NCBI GenBank assembly: GCA_014490595.1
Contig: CP061031.1
Location: forward strand, 186,001-250,000
Length of the DNA: 64,000 bases
DNA from: Corynebacterium wankanglinii
GTDB lineage: Bacteria; Actinomycetota; Actinomycetes; Mycobacteriales; Mycobacteriaceae
Direction of reading: 5' to 3'
The notes under the pieces are model-generated. The model had not been told where the DNA came from, searched no databases, and saw only the letters and a program-made list of their open reading frames with translations. Position numbers and translations under genes: made by a program. Positions 17,493-25,536 of this stretch are shown here, one piece after another (the stretch's first letter is position 1; each line of letters starts with the position of its first letter).

Positions 17493-18125
17493 GTGCTCTT
17501 CACCGCCGTTCCGCGCCCGCCTGCTCGCATCATTCCTGGTGCTGTGCATCTGCCTGCTTTCCTCGACGAGGAGGAGCAGCATGCACTTGTGGGGCAGGCT
17601 CGTCAGCTTGCGCGAGAGGCGGCGGGGACGCCGGTTGCTATGCGACGTCCAAAGGTCGGCAACGGTCAAATGGATGCCTGGCTGCTGTCCCTGGGGTGGT
17701 TTTGGGCCACCAATCCGTACCGGATGCTCAGAGAGGTCGATGGGCACCCGGTGCCGGCGGTTCCGGGGAATTTCCAGGGCATCGCCGACCGCGTCATGGA
17801 GCGGGCGAGGGAGATCGATCCCCTCGTTGGGCCTACTCCGCGCATCCAGACCGCACTGGTCAACTTCTACCCGCCGGGCAAGGGGATGGGGCTGCATGTG
17901 GACGCGGATGAGAAGTCTGGAAACGCCGTGGTCAGCCTCTCATTCGGGCAGGACACCGTCTTCCGCATCGAAGGCCGCGATACATTGCTCATGTCCGGAG
18001 ACGCGGTGGTGTTCGGCGGGCCCGCAAGGAGGGCTAGGCACGGTGTGCTCGGCGCAAGGAGTGGCACGTCCGACCTGCTCGAAGGCAGGCTCAACATCAC
18101 CATGCGGCAAATGGAGGAACGATGA
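17493..18125 (+). CDS. alkB: AlkB-type alpha-ketoglutarate-dependent DNA repair dioxygenase
   Basis: 210-residue Fe(II)/2-oxoglutarate dioxygenase that oxidatively removes methyl lesions (1-methyladenine, 3-methylcytosine) from nucleic acids. Iron ligands: HVDADE (HxD, near residue 135) and RHGV (near residue 184). The 2-oxoglutarate-binding arginine lies in GRLNITMR near the C-terminus. ALVNFYPPGKGMGLH is the family's nucleotide-binding segment. The start is GTG at 17493, with TAAATT ending 6 nt upstream; the ATG 2 nt earlier is out of frame. It overlaps the LysE-family gene by 4 nt (ATGA), suggesting an operon. Confidence 0.9.
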   Translation: MLFTAVPRPPARIIPGAVHLPAFLDEEEQHALVGQARQLAREAAGTPVAMRRPKVGNGQMDAWLLSLGWFWATNPYRMLREVDGHPVPAVPGNFQGIADRVMERAREIDPLVGPTPRIQTALVNFYPPGKGMGLHVDADEKSGNAVVSLSFGQDTVFRIEGRDTLLMSGDAVVFGGPARRARHGVLGARSGTSDLLEGRLNITMRQMEER

Positions 18126-18769
18126 TCGCGCTGCTCGGAGTGTGGCTGGCGGCGATTGCGAGCCCGGGGCCGGACCTGGTGCAAATCATCCGCGTCGGCT
18201 CGAAGGACCGCAGGTCGGGCGTGCTGTGTGCGCTGGGCATCATGCTGGGCAACACCATCTGGATCGTCGCCTCGCTGGCCGGCCTGAGCGCTCTGATGCA
18301 GGCATTTCCTCGGATTCTGTCCGTGTTGCAGATCCTGGGCGGCGCCTACCTACTGTGGATGGGCGTCGGCGCCATCCACAGCTCGGGTGCCGAGATCCCG
18401 GCAGGGCAAAAGGTGGCGAGGCCGTTCCTCACCGGTCTGGCCACCAACCTTTCCAACCCCAAGGCGATCCTTTTTTTCGGCGCGATCTTCGCCCAGTTCG
18501 CCCACGTCGGTTGGGTTGCGGCGCCGGTACTCGTGCTCACCGGTATCGCGTGGTTCGTGGGGTTTGCGCTGGCGGTCCGCGCGATGTCGCGGGCCATCGA
18601 GCAATACGGCAAGCTTATCGACGTCACCACAGGCGCAATCTTCATAGCGTTAGCCATCTGGATGTTGTGGAGGGCCTACACTTCGGCGCATGAGCGAACA
18701 GAAGGTAGCGGTAGTCACGGGTGGGTCCGCAGGCATCGGGGAGACGACCTGCAGAGCGCTGGCAAATGA
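18122..18769 (+). CDS. LysE/RhtB family amino acid exporter
   Basis: 215-residue membrane protein with six hydrophobic segments. The N-terminal SPGPDLVQIIRVG (P-G-P motif), GIMLGNTIWI and the central GLATNLSNPKAILFFGAIF are the standard LysE/RhtB signatures. The family exports lysine, homoserine, threonine or other amino acids using the proton-motive force; substrate not predictable here. The last ~30 residues are hydrophilic and overlap the next gene by 80 nt, so they may be dispensable. Confidence 0.88.
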   Translation: MIALLGVWLAAIASPGPDLVQIIRVGSKDRRSGVLCALGIMLGNTIWIVASLAGLSALMQAFPRILSVLQILGGAYLLWMGVGAIHSSGAEIPAGQKVARPFLTGLATNLSNPKAILFFGAIFAQFAHVGWVAAPVLVLTGIAWFVGFALAVRAMSRAIEQYGKLIDVTTGAIFIALAIWMLWRAYTSAHERTEGSGSHGWVRRHRGDDLQSAGK

Positions 18770-19400
18770 CGGCTGGAAGGTCGTCGTAGCGGCGCGGCGC
18801 CTGGACATGTGCCAGCAAATCGCCGACGAGATCGGGGGCGTGGCGGTGCGGCTGGACGTGGGGGACCGGGGAAGCGTGGAGAAGCTGGCGGAGCTTGAGC
18901 GCGTGGACCTGCTGGTCAACAACGCGGGCGGTGCCAAGGAGCTGGACTACCTGCGGGACGCGCAAGATGAAGACTGGCAGTGGATGTTCGAGACCAACGT
19001 GATGGGCACCATGCGGGTCACGCGCGCGCTGTACCCGCAGCTCAAGGCGGCGAAGGGGCTGGTGGTGAACATCGGGTCGGTGGCGGGCACGGACGCGTAC
19101 AAGGGCGGGTCCGGCTACAACGCAGCCAAGCACGGGTTGAGGGGCGTGACCAGGGCGTTCAGGCGCGAGGAGGCGGAGAACGGCATCCGCGTCTGCGAAA
19201 TCGACCCGGGGAGGGTGAAGACGGACTTTTCGCTGAACCGGTTCAAGGGCGATGAGGCGCGCGCAAGAGAGGTGTACGAGGGCAAGCATAACCTCACCGC
19301 GGAGGACGTGGCGGAGGCGGTGCGCTGGGTGGCCAGCCTGCCGGCGCACGTGAACATCGACACGATGAGCATCATGCCGGTTGACCAGGCGGAACGCTAG
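18690..19400 (+). CDS. Short-chain dehydrogenase/reductase
   Basis: 236-residue classical SDR. NAD(P)-binding TGGSAGIG near residue 10, AARR after beta-2 (favouring NADP), NNAG near residue 78, catalytic Ser in NIGSVAG, YNAAK (YxxxK) and DPGRVKTDF after the active site. No substrate can be assigned; close relatives are often serine or 3-hydroxy acid dehydrogenases (YdfG-like). TACACT (18677-18682) is 7 nt before the ATG, so this gene has its own leaderless promoter inside the lysE-like gene. Its end overlaps the convergent CapA gene by 4 nt. Confidence 0.87.
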   Translation: MSEQKVAVVTGGSAGIGETTCRALANDGWKVVVAARRLDMCQQIADEIGGVAVRLDVGDRGSVEKLAELERVDLLVNNAGGAKELDYLRDAQDEDWQWMFETNVMGTMRVTRALYPQLKAAKGLVVNIGSVAGTDAYKGGSGYNAAKHGLRGVTRAFRREEAENGIRVCEIDPGRVKTDFSLNRFKGDEARAREVYEGKHNLTAEDVAEAVRWVASLPAHVNIDTMSIMPVDQAER

Positions 19401-20425
19401 AGATAGTCCACCACTTCGACGTTGAGGCGCCCGCGCAGGTCCGCCATCCAGGCCTCCACGTCCACGTAGTCGGCGGCTTCAACGAGGGGGATCACGCGGT
19501 GGTCGTAGCTGATGGGCGGGCCGACGGTGTAGGTGGGCATGAACCGGGCGCCGGCAAACGAGACTTCGTCGCCGCGCTTGGTAAACGTGAACTCGCCGAT
19601 GCCGCCGATCTTGGTCGGCTCCTCCCACTGCCCGTGCAGGAAGTTGCCGTGGGAGTACCAGATGGGCCCGGCGAACGGCTCCACCACGTGCGGGTGCCCG
19701 CCGAGCACCAGGTCCGCGCCGGCCTCCAGGGCCGCCGCGGCGGTCTGCTCCTGGAAGTCATTCTGCAGCGGGGCGTACTCCTCGCCCATGTGCAGCATCA
19801 CCACCGCCACGTCCACCTGGGAATCCAGGGTGGCGATGTGGGCGGTCAGGGTGTCGTCGATAAGCGATGCAAAATGCTCCTGCTCAACGGGCAGGCCGTT
19901 GGTGCCGTAGGTGAAGCCGAGGAAACCGACGGTGATGCCGTTGGCCTCGATGATGCGCGGGGTGGCTTCGTCCTGCTCAGAGGCGTAGCTGCCGGTGTAG
20001 AGCATGCCGCGCTCGCGCATGTTGCCGGTGGACGCGAGCACGCCTTCGCCGCCGCGGTCCATGGAGTGGTTGGTGGCGTTGTTCACGATGTCCACACCGG
20101 CGCCCTGGAGCGCGTCGATGATCTGCGGGGGCGCGTTGAACTGCGGGTACCCGGACAGGCCGAACGCTTCGCCCGCGACGGGGACCTCCATGTTCGCGGT
20201 GGTGATGTCCGCGTCCTGCATGTACCCCCTGACCGGGTCGAACATGCGAGAGAAGTCGAAGCCGGTGTCCGTGCGCGCGGCGGTGTACACGTCGGAGTGG
20301 ACCAGGATGTCGCCGACGGAGCGGATGGTCACGGTGGATTCTTCAACCACCTCGGGCTCTTCCGGAACCTCTTGCGTGCATCCGGCAAGCAGTAGCGTGA
20401 GGGCCAGCGCCCAGATTCTTCGCAT
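19397..20425 (-). CDS. CapA-family lipoprotein (metallophosphoesterase fold)
   Basis: 342-residue lipoprotein with a lipobox LLLAGC (acylated Cys near residue 16). The body matches the bacterial capsule synthesis protein CapA/PgsA family: SVGDILVH near the start, ANMEVPV, NNATNHSMDRG and GGHPHVVEP, which together supply the Asp, Asn and His metal ligands of the metallophosphatase fold. In bacilli the family works in poly-gamma-glutamate synthesis; no pgsBC partners are seen here, so the function may differ. A minus-strand TAGTGT (20431-20436) lies 5 nt before the ATG. Confidence 0.85.
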   Translation of the reverse strand: MRRIWALALTLLLAGCTQEVPEEPEVVEESTVTIRSVGDILVHSDVYTAARTDTGFDFSRMFDPVRGYMQDADITTANMEVPVAGEAFGLSGYPQFNAPPQIIDALQGAGVDIVNNATNHSMDRGGEGVLASTGNMRERGMLYTGSYASEQDEATPRIIEANGITVGFLGFTYGTNGLPVEQEHFASLIDDTLTAHIATLDSQVDVAVVMLHMGEEYAPLQNDFQEQTAAAALEAGADLVLGGHPHVVEPFAGPIWYSHGNFLHGQWEEPTKIGGIGEFTFTKRGDEVSFAGARFMPTYTVGPPISYDHRVIPLVEAADYVDVEAWMADLRGRLNVEVVDYL

Positions 20426-20429
20426 GCCT

Positions 20430-20436
20430 TACACTA
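20430..20436. promoter_or_regulatory. Fully overlapping divergent -10 elements, capA-like / S4 gene
   Basis: The seven bases TACACTA read TACACT on the plus strand (7 nt before the S4 gene ATG) and TAGTGT on the minus strand (5 nt before the CapA gene ATG). The two start codons are only 17 nt apart, so one melted site would serve both leaderless genes. The 5-nt spacing on the minus side is slightly short. Confidence 0.5.
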
Positions 20437-20442
20437 ACCGGC

Positions 20443-20730
20443 ATGCATATCGACGTGCCCATTTCGGGCGAGACGATCAAACTCGGCCAATTTCTCAAGC
20501 TGGCCAATCTGGTCGAATCCGGCGGCCACGCCAAAGAGGCGATCGTGGGCGGGGAGGTCACCGTGAACAACGAGGTGGTCACCTCGCGTGGGCACTCGCT
20601 TATCGACGGCGATACCGTCGGCCTCGGCCCTGACTCCGCCACCGTCGTCGTTGACGGCGACGACGGGGACTACTTTGACGAACGCACCGCCAACGATGAC
20701 TTCGACCCGGAGAAGTGGAGGAACATGTAA
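20443..20730 (+). CDS. S4-domain RNA-binding protein
   Basis: 95-residue protein made of a single S4 domain: IKLGQFLKLANLVESGGHAKEAIVGGEVTVNNEVVTSRG is the helix-loop-beta RNA-binding module also found in YbcJ/YaaA-like proteins and RqcP. An acidic C-terminal tail follows. It probably binds rRNA or tRNA-containing complexes. Its stop overlaps the next start (TAATG), so translation of the VOC protein is likely coupled. Confidence 0.85.
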   Translation: MHIDVPISGETIKLGQFLKLANLVESGGHAKEAIVGGEVTVNNEVVTSRGHSLIDGDTVGLGPDSATVVVDGDDGDYFDERTANDDFDPEKWRNM

Positions 20731-21410
20731 TGCCGGCATTCGAGGGCAAAGAGGGCATGCCGTTCTGGCAGGACCTGGTCACGCAGAACGTGTTGAAGTC
20801 CACGCACTTCTACTCCGAGCTGCTCGGGTGGGAAATCGTGGACGGCATCGCGCGCAAGGACGGGCTACCCGTGGCTGGCCTAGTCCCGGCGCAGATGGAC
20901 ATGTGGGTGACCTCCTTCATCGGCAGCCCCGACAACGTGGAAAAGCTGGGCGGCAAGGTGCTCAGCTCCGACGACACGGTGATTCTGTGCCAGGACCCGG
21001 CCGGCGGCCTGTTCGGGTTGAAGGACCCGTCGGAGCGCTTCGTCGCCGCCGGTGAGCCCGGTGTTCCGGTGTGGTACGAGTACAGCGCGCCGAGCCTGGG
21101 CGCGATCGATTTCTACGGCGAACTCTTCGACTGGGAGATCCGCGAGGAAGACGGCTACTACATCGCGTTCGAGGACGGCGCGCCGTTTTTGGGCATGTTC
21201 GTCGGCGAGCACGCGCAGTGGTTCAGCTACTTCGGCGTGCGCGACGTGGACGCGGCGTGCAAGCAGGTGGAGGTCCTAGGGGGCGGCGTGGAGTTCGGGC
21301 CCGAGAACGGCACCGCAGGCGTGCACGACCCGAACGGCGCGCAGTTCTTCCTCTCCGAGGTGGATGAGCCGGTCTTCGACGACGTCGACGAAGCGGAATC
21401 GGTGCTGTGA
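20730..21410 (+). CDS. VOC (glyoxalase/bleomycin resistance) family protein, two-domain
   Basis: 226 residues forming two consecutive vicinal-oxygen-chelate modules. Each module begins with a short strand and a helix, WQDLVTQNVLKSTHFYSELLGWE and WYEYSAPSLGAIDFYGELFDWE; the second ends DPNGAQFFLSE. Metal-ligand positions are not clearly conserved, as in many antibiotic-binding or orphan VOC proteins. The ATG at 20730 overlaps the S4 gene stop. A GTGA overlap at the 3' end couples it to the following secreted protein. Confidence 0.82.
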   Translation: MPAFEGKEGMPFWQDLVTQNVLKSTHFYSELLGWEIVDGIARKDGLPVAGLVPAQMDMWVTSFIGSPDNVEKLGGKVLSSDDTVILCQDPAGGLFGLKDPSERFVAAGEPGVPVWYEYSAPSLGAIDFYGELFDWEIREEDGYYIAFEDGAPFLGMFVGEHAQWFSYFGVRDVDAACKQVEVLGGGVEFGPENGTAGVHDPNGAQFFLSEVDEPVFDDVDEAESVL

Positions 21411-22156
21411 GGAAGTTGGGGGTGGCGCTGGCGGCGTCGATAAGCATGCTGCTCGCACCCCAAGCGTCCGCTTACCATGTGGATCCCAGCTACGCGCGGG
21501 AGCGCACCGCGCTCGCTGTGGTGCATCCCGACGGGCGGGTGAGTATCTCGCCTGATGCGGAGGAGGCGCGACCGGCACTCTCGCTGGCCAAGCTCTACCT
21601 CGGCTACTGGGTGCTCTACAAACGGCACGCCGAGGAGAAGGACAAGGTGCAGAAGATGGTGGAGAGCTCTGACGACGCCATCGCCAGCGAGCTGGATCGC
21701 GCGCACCCCGAGGCGATCGACGAGATCGCGGAAGACTTCGAACTGCGGCAGACCCGCAGGGGCGGCGCCTGGGGCAACACCGAGACCTCCGCGCGCGACC
21801 TGGCCACGTTTGTGAACGGGATTTTGTGGGACCCGGTGGCGAAACCCCTGCTCAATGGCATGGAGAAGCAAGCCGCCGTGGCGCAGGACGGTTTCATCCA
21901 GGGCTTCGGCACCGCTCGGCTGCACAACGTGCGGGGCTCCAAGATGGGGTGGGCGGACGACCGGAAGAGCGCCACCGGCAGCGTCTCCTTCGGCGAGGCG
22001 GGCGACGAAACCTGGACCGTGGCGGCCCTGACGCTCGGGACCGCCTACGAGAACACCGTGGATACGCGGATGGGCATCAACCAGGTGGAAGATTCCCCGA
22101 AATCGCGTCTGCGGCATCCCGCACTCGGCGACGTATCTCTGCCGGGGTGGAAATAA
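21407..22156 (+). CDS. Secreted serine-hydrolase-like protein (beta-lactamase/DD-peptidase fold)
   Basis: 249 residues with a signal peptide (LGVALAASISMLLAPQASA). SLAK near residue 50 fits SxxK, SSDD near residue 83 occupies the SDN position with Asp instead of Asn, and GSKMGW fits the KTG box. This arrangement resembles the lipoprotein at 6736-7506. The protein is short for a DD-carboxypeptidase. The GTG start at 21407 overlaps the VOC stop. The 3' end runs 80 nt antisense into the convergent gene. Enzymatic activity is uncertain. Confidence 0.65.
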   Translation: MRKLGVALAASISMLLAPQASAYHVDPSYARERTALAVVHPDGRVSISPDAEEARPALSLAKLYLGYWVLYKRHAEEKDKVQKMVESSDDAIASELDRAHPEAIDEIAEDFELRQTRRGGAWGNTETSARDLATFVNGILWDPVAKPLLNGMEKQAAVAQDGFIQGFGTARLHNVRGSKMGWADDRKSATGSVSFGEAGDETWTVAALTLGTAYENTVDTRMGINQVEDSPKSRLRHPALGDVSLPGWK

Positions 22157-22745
22157 ACCCGTCCGCGTAGTACTCGGTGCCCTCTAATCCTGAGCCGGCG
22201 CGGACCTGGATCAGGCCGTCAACCTGGGGTTGGGTGTCGGGGAAGGTGACGATGTAGTTCTCCGCGGCCGGCAGCGCCACGTCGCCGAGGGCCCACACCA
22301 CGGTTGCGCCCGTCGCTGCCACGGCCTCTCCGGCGTCGGCTGGGTTGTCTACGTCCAGGATCGTGGTCCCGGACAACTCTGCGGCGGCGGCAACATCGGG
22401 GCGCCAGAGCATGTCCTTCGCCGCGGCGGGGCCGTCCCAAAGGGAAACGGCCCACCTGCCGCTGGGCTTGCTGGGCACGAATACGGCGCCGAGCGCGTGC
22501 GGCTCCACAGTGACCTGCTGCGCCCACTTGGTGGCCGGAAGCGCGTGGTCCACGGCAGTGCCCAGCATGAGCATGGCGGCGTGGGTGATGCGGTCAGGCA
22601 AAAGCGCCAGGTAATTCGGGGAATCCTCGTAGGTGGCGTGAATGTAGGACGCGAGCTGCTCCAGCTGCAGCTCGGGCGGCATCTCGCGCTTGATCCCGCC
22701 GACGTTGAAGTTCGGGTCGCCCTGCTCGTTGATGTGCTCTACCAA
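22077..22745 (-). CDS. Hypothetical protein downstream of the M13 peptidase (possible alpha/beta-hydrolase-like)
   Basis: About 222 residues. After a short N-terminus (EQGDPNFNVGGIKREM) comes a helical region and an alternating alpha/beta part (RWAVSLWDGPAAAKDMLWRP, GTTILDVDNP, VVWALGDVALP, YIVTFPDTQPQVDGL). No catalytic triad can be assigned with confidence. A TTG at 22745 overlaps the peptidase stop (TTGGTAG) and is chosen for coupling; a GTG at 22775 and an ATG at 22682 are alternatives. No function is assigned. Confidence 0.6.
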   Translation of the reverse strand: MVEHINEQGDPNFNVGGIKREMPPELQLEQLASYIHATYEDSPNYLALLPDRITHAAMLMLGTAVDHALPATKWAQQVTVEPHALGAVFVPSKPSGRWAVSLWDGPAAAKDMLWRPDVAAAAELSGTTILDVDNPADAGEAVAATGATVVWALGDVALPAAENYIVTFPDTQPQVDGLIQVRAGSGLEGTEYYADGFISTPAEIRRRVRDAADAISGNLPPG

Positions 22746-24634
22746 ATTGTCACCCGGTCCTCGGGAGCGATCCACATCTTGGAGCCTTCTTCCACGTCGA
22801 AGACCTCGTAGAACTCGTCCACGTTGGAGGCGATCACGTTGCAGCGGAACTCGTTGGGGGAGTGCGGGTCAATGGCCAGGAGTTGCGCTGCCATCTCCGG
22901 ACGCGCCTTGGAGCGCCACACGCGTGCCCACGCCAAAAAGAGGCGCTGGAAACCTGTGTACTCGCCGTCCAGGTCGCCGAAGCTCGCGGGTGCGGCATCT
23001 TCCATCCCGTGGTCCGCCAAGTACTTCTTGTACGCCACGACGGCAATGCCCAAGCCGCCGAGGTCGCCGATGTTCTCGCCGAGAGTGAATTCACCCTTCA
23101 CGCCCTTGGTCTTCGTGCCCTCCAGCACCGCAGGGACCAACCCGTTGAACTGCTCCACCAGCTTGGCGGTGAGGTTGTCAAAGTTGGTGCGGTCCTCCTC
23201 CGTCCACCAGGAGTTGAGGTTGCCCAGGCCGTCGTAGCGCGAGCCTTGGTCGTCGAAGCCGTGGCCGATCTCGTGGCCGATCACCGCGCCAATCGCGCCG
23301 AAGTTCTCGGCGGCGTCTGCGTCAGGGTCGAAGAACGGCGGCTGAAGGATCGCGGCCGGGAAGGTGATGTCGTTGACCACAGGGTTGTAGAACGCGTTGA
23401 CGGTCTGCGGGGAGGACACCCACTCGCCGCGGTCGGACGCCTTGCCGATCTTTGACAGCTGGTAGTCGTGCTCGAACGCGGCACCCACACGCACGTTTTC
23501 CACCAGGTCCGCGCCGAACTCGAGGCCGTCGTAGTTGCGCCACTTCTCCGGGTAGCCGATCTTCGCGTTGAACTGGGCAAGCTTCTCCAGCGCCCGCTCC
23601 TTCGTCGGCTCGCTCATCCACTCCAGCTGCTGGATCCTGGTGCGGTAGGCGGCAATGAGATAGTCCACCAGCTCCAGCATCCGCTCCTTGGAGGAAGGCG
23701 GGAAGTGCCTATCCACGTAGTTGCGCCCAATTTCTTGACCTACCAGGGACTCCGCCAGCCCCACGCCCCGCTTCCAGCGGTCGCGCTGCTCGGTGGCGCC
23801 GGAGAGGCGCTTGCCGTAGAACTCAAAGTTGGCTTCGCCGATGGCTTCTGCCAGCACGCCGGCACGGGAGCGCAGGATATTCCACGCCGCCCAGAGCTGC
23901 CAGTCCGCCAGCGTCTCCCGGCGCAGCATCGCGTCTAGGTCGGCGGTGTAGGAAGGCATCATGTCGATGACTCTGCCGGCGGGAATACCAGAGGCGCTCA
24001 GAAGCACCCGCACCAGCGGGGGCATCTCCTCGAGGGTGGTGGGGTTGTAGGTGGCAACAGCGTCGCGGGCCTTGACCACGTCCCAGTGGCTGGCGGCCAG
24101 GTGGGTCTCCAGGTTGACAATGCGCTCCGCCGCGATCTCCGGGGTCAATCCCAGCAGGTACTTCGGCTCCAGGAAACCGAGCATCTTGGCCACGTGCTGC
24201 TGGTACGCCGCGAGGGTTTCAGCGTGGTCCTCCTCGCGGTAGTAGGCCTCATCCGGCAGACCCAAGCCGGATTGGATGATGTAGGGCACCGAGTCCTCGC
24301 CCTGGGAATCCTTTTCCACCCAGTAGGTGACGGGGCCGCCGATGCCGACGCGCTCCAGCTTGCCAAGGCCACGCACGAAATCCTCGACGCTGGAGACCTC
24401 GATCTCTGCGAGGTCCGGGTTCAACGCGTCGATGCCCGCAGCATTCACGCGGCCGACATCCATAAAGGACTGGAAAATGTCGCCGCCCAAACCTGCACCG
24501 TCTTCCAAAATGGCGCGGACATCCTCCTCGGACTTATCGCGCAGGGCGTAGAACGCGCCATCTATACCACGGTCAGCGGGAATCTCGTGGGTGCGGGCCC
24601 ACTCGCCGTTTACCAGTTCAAAGAGGTCATGCAT
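22739..24634 (-). CDS. pepO: M13 family zinc metallopeptidase (neprilysin/PepO-like)
   Basis: 631-residue peptidase, close to the usual bacterial M13 length. The zinc motif HEIGHGFD lies near residue 485, GENIGDLGG supplies the third ligand glutamate region, and NAFYNP near residue 430 is the NAxY substrate-binding motif. There is no signal peptide, as for mycobacterial Zmp1. Substrates are short peptides. It overlaps the upstream cutinase gene's 3' end by 8 nt, so the two are co-transcribed from the right. Confidence 0.92.
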   Translation of the reverse strand: MHDLFELVNGEWARTHEIPADRGIDGAFYALRDKSEEDVRAILEDGAGLGGDIFQSFMDVGRVNAAGIDALNPDLAEIEVSSVEDFVRGLGKLERVGIGGPVTYWVEKDSQGEDSVPYIIQSGLGLPDEAYYREEDHAETLAAYQQHVAKMLGFLEPKYLLGLTPEIAAERIVNLETHLAASHWDVVKARDAVATYNPTTLEEMPPLVRVLLSASGIPAGRVIDMMPSYTADLDAMLRRETLADWQLWAAWNILRSRAGVLAEAIGEANFEFYGKRLSGATEQRDRWKRGVGLAESLVGQEIGRNYVDRHFPPSSKERMLELVDYLIAAYRTRIQQLEWMSEPTKERALEKLAQFNAKIGYPEKWRNYDGLEFGADLVENVRVGAAFEHDYQLSKIGKASDRGEWVSSPQTVNAFYNPVVNDITFPAAILQPPFFDPDADAAENFGAIGAVIGHEIGHGFDDQGSRYDGLGNLNSWWTEEDRTNFDNLTAKLVEQFNGLVPAVLEGTKTKGVKGEFTLGENIGDLGGLGIAVVAYKKYLADHGMEDAAPASFGDLDGEYTGFQRLFLAWARVWRSKARPEMAAQLLAIDPHSPNEFRCNVIASNVDEFYEVFDVEEGSKMWIAPEDRVTIW

Positions 24635-25517
24635 GCCCCAATGCTACATCTGGCTCCAACTCCGGCACGGGAATCTGGAAAGGGGCGTGGGACTGCTGGA
24701 TAATCCAGTTGCTGGCCTCACGCTGCTGGCTCAAGTTGTAGCCGCCGTGCGAGCGGATGTCGCGGAACACACCGAAAGACTGCAGACCCAGGGAGTAGAA
24801 CAGCGCGTTGAACTCGTTGAGCGGGACGCGCCCGGCCGCGAGGTTCGTGCGCATGGCCGGGGACACCAGGCCGCGGTGCGCCTCCCGCATGGAGCACACC
24901 AGGTCGTCCGTGCGGCAGATCTCCAGCACTCGCGGGCCCAGTACGCCGTAGCCGTCCGGCAGGGAACCGAGGGAACCGCGCGAATCCGGGGACGTGCCGC
25001 GGGACAACACCGCACCGTTTCCGCCCTGGTGCGGGTTTGCAAACAACGCCACGCCGGAGACCCGCTCGGGGTTGATGGGGCCGCGACCGTTGGCAATATC
25101 GCTGGTCAGGGTGGCAGCGATGTCCGCGCCCAGGGAGTAGCCCGTGAAGCTGAACTTCGCGTCCGGGCAGGCGTTGGCCAGCTTGGACACGGTGGTGCGG
25201 GCGCGCTTCAATCCGCCGGCCTTGGACTTCTCGTACTCCGTGGTGGCGAACGGGGTGGAGGGGTAAGACACCCACAGCGGCTGGATCTCCCCGGCGGTGC
25301 CCGCGCGGGTGAGAATGCCAGTCATGAACACGTTGCCGCCGTGCGGCACGAAGTCCGGGATGCCTTCCGCCGTGTTGGCGCCGCCCGGCACCGCCACCAG
25401 GTAGTGCGCGGCGCACCCTTTCTGGCCCGGGAGCGTTTTCACCGGCTGGGCATCGGCGGGGGCGGCCACCAGGGACAACAGCAGGGCGGCAGCGGCCGCA
25501 ATCTTCGGCAGTTTCAT
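24627..25517 (-). CDS. Secreted cutinase-family serine esterase
   Basis: 296-residue exported alpha/beta hydrolase with signal peptide (IAAAAALLLSLVAAPADA). The nucleophile elbow is GYSLGA near residue 124; the catalytic Asp and His are likely in ICRTDDLVC (bracketed by the conserved cysteine pair) and RSHGGY. Mycolic-acid bacteria use cutinase-like proteins (Culp family) as esterases or phospholipases at the envelope. Its place directly downstream of emb is also the arrangement expected for corynebacterial cell-wall loci. Confidence 0.85.
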   Translation of the reverse strand: MKLPKIAAAAALLLSLVAAPADAQPVKTLPGQKGCAAHYLVAVPGGANTAEGIPDFVPHGGNVFMTGILTRAGTAGEIQPLWVSYPSTPFATTEYEKSKAGGLKRARTTVSKLANACPDAKFSFTGYSLGADIAATLTSDIANGRGPINPERVSGVALFANPHQGGNGAVLSRGTSPDSRGSLGSLPDGYGVLGPRVLEICRTDDLVCSMREAHRGLVSPAMRTNLAAGRVPLNEFNALFYSLGLQSFGVFRDIRSHGGYNLSQQREASNWIIQQSHAPFQIPVPELEPDVALGHA

Positions 25518-25536
25518 AGCGGAAGGATCATACCTC

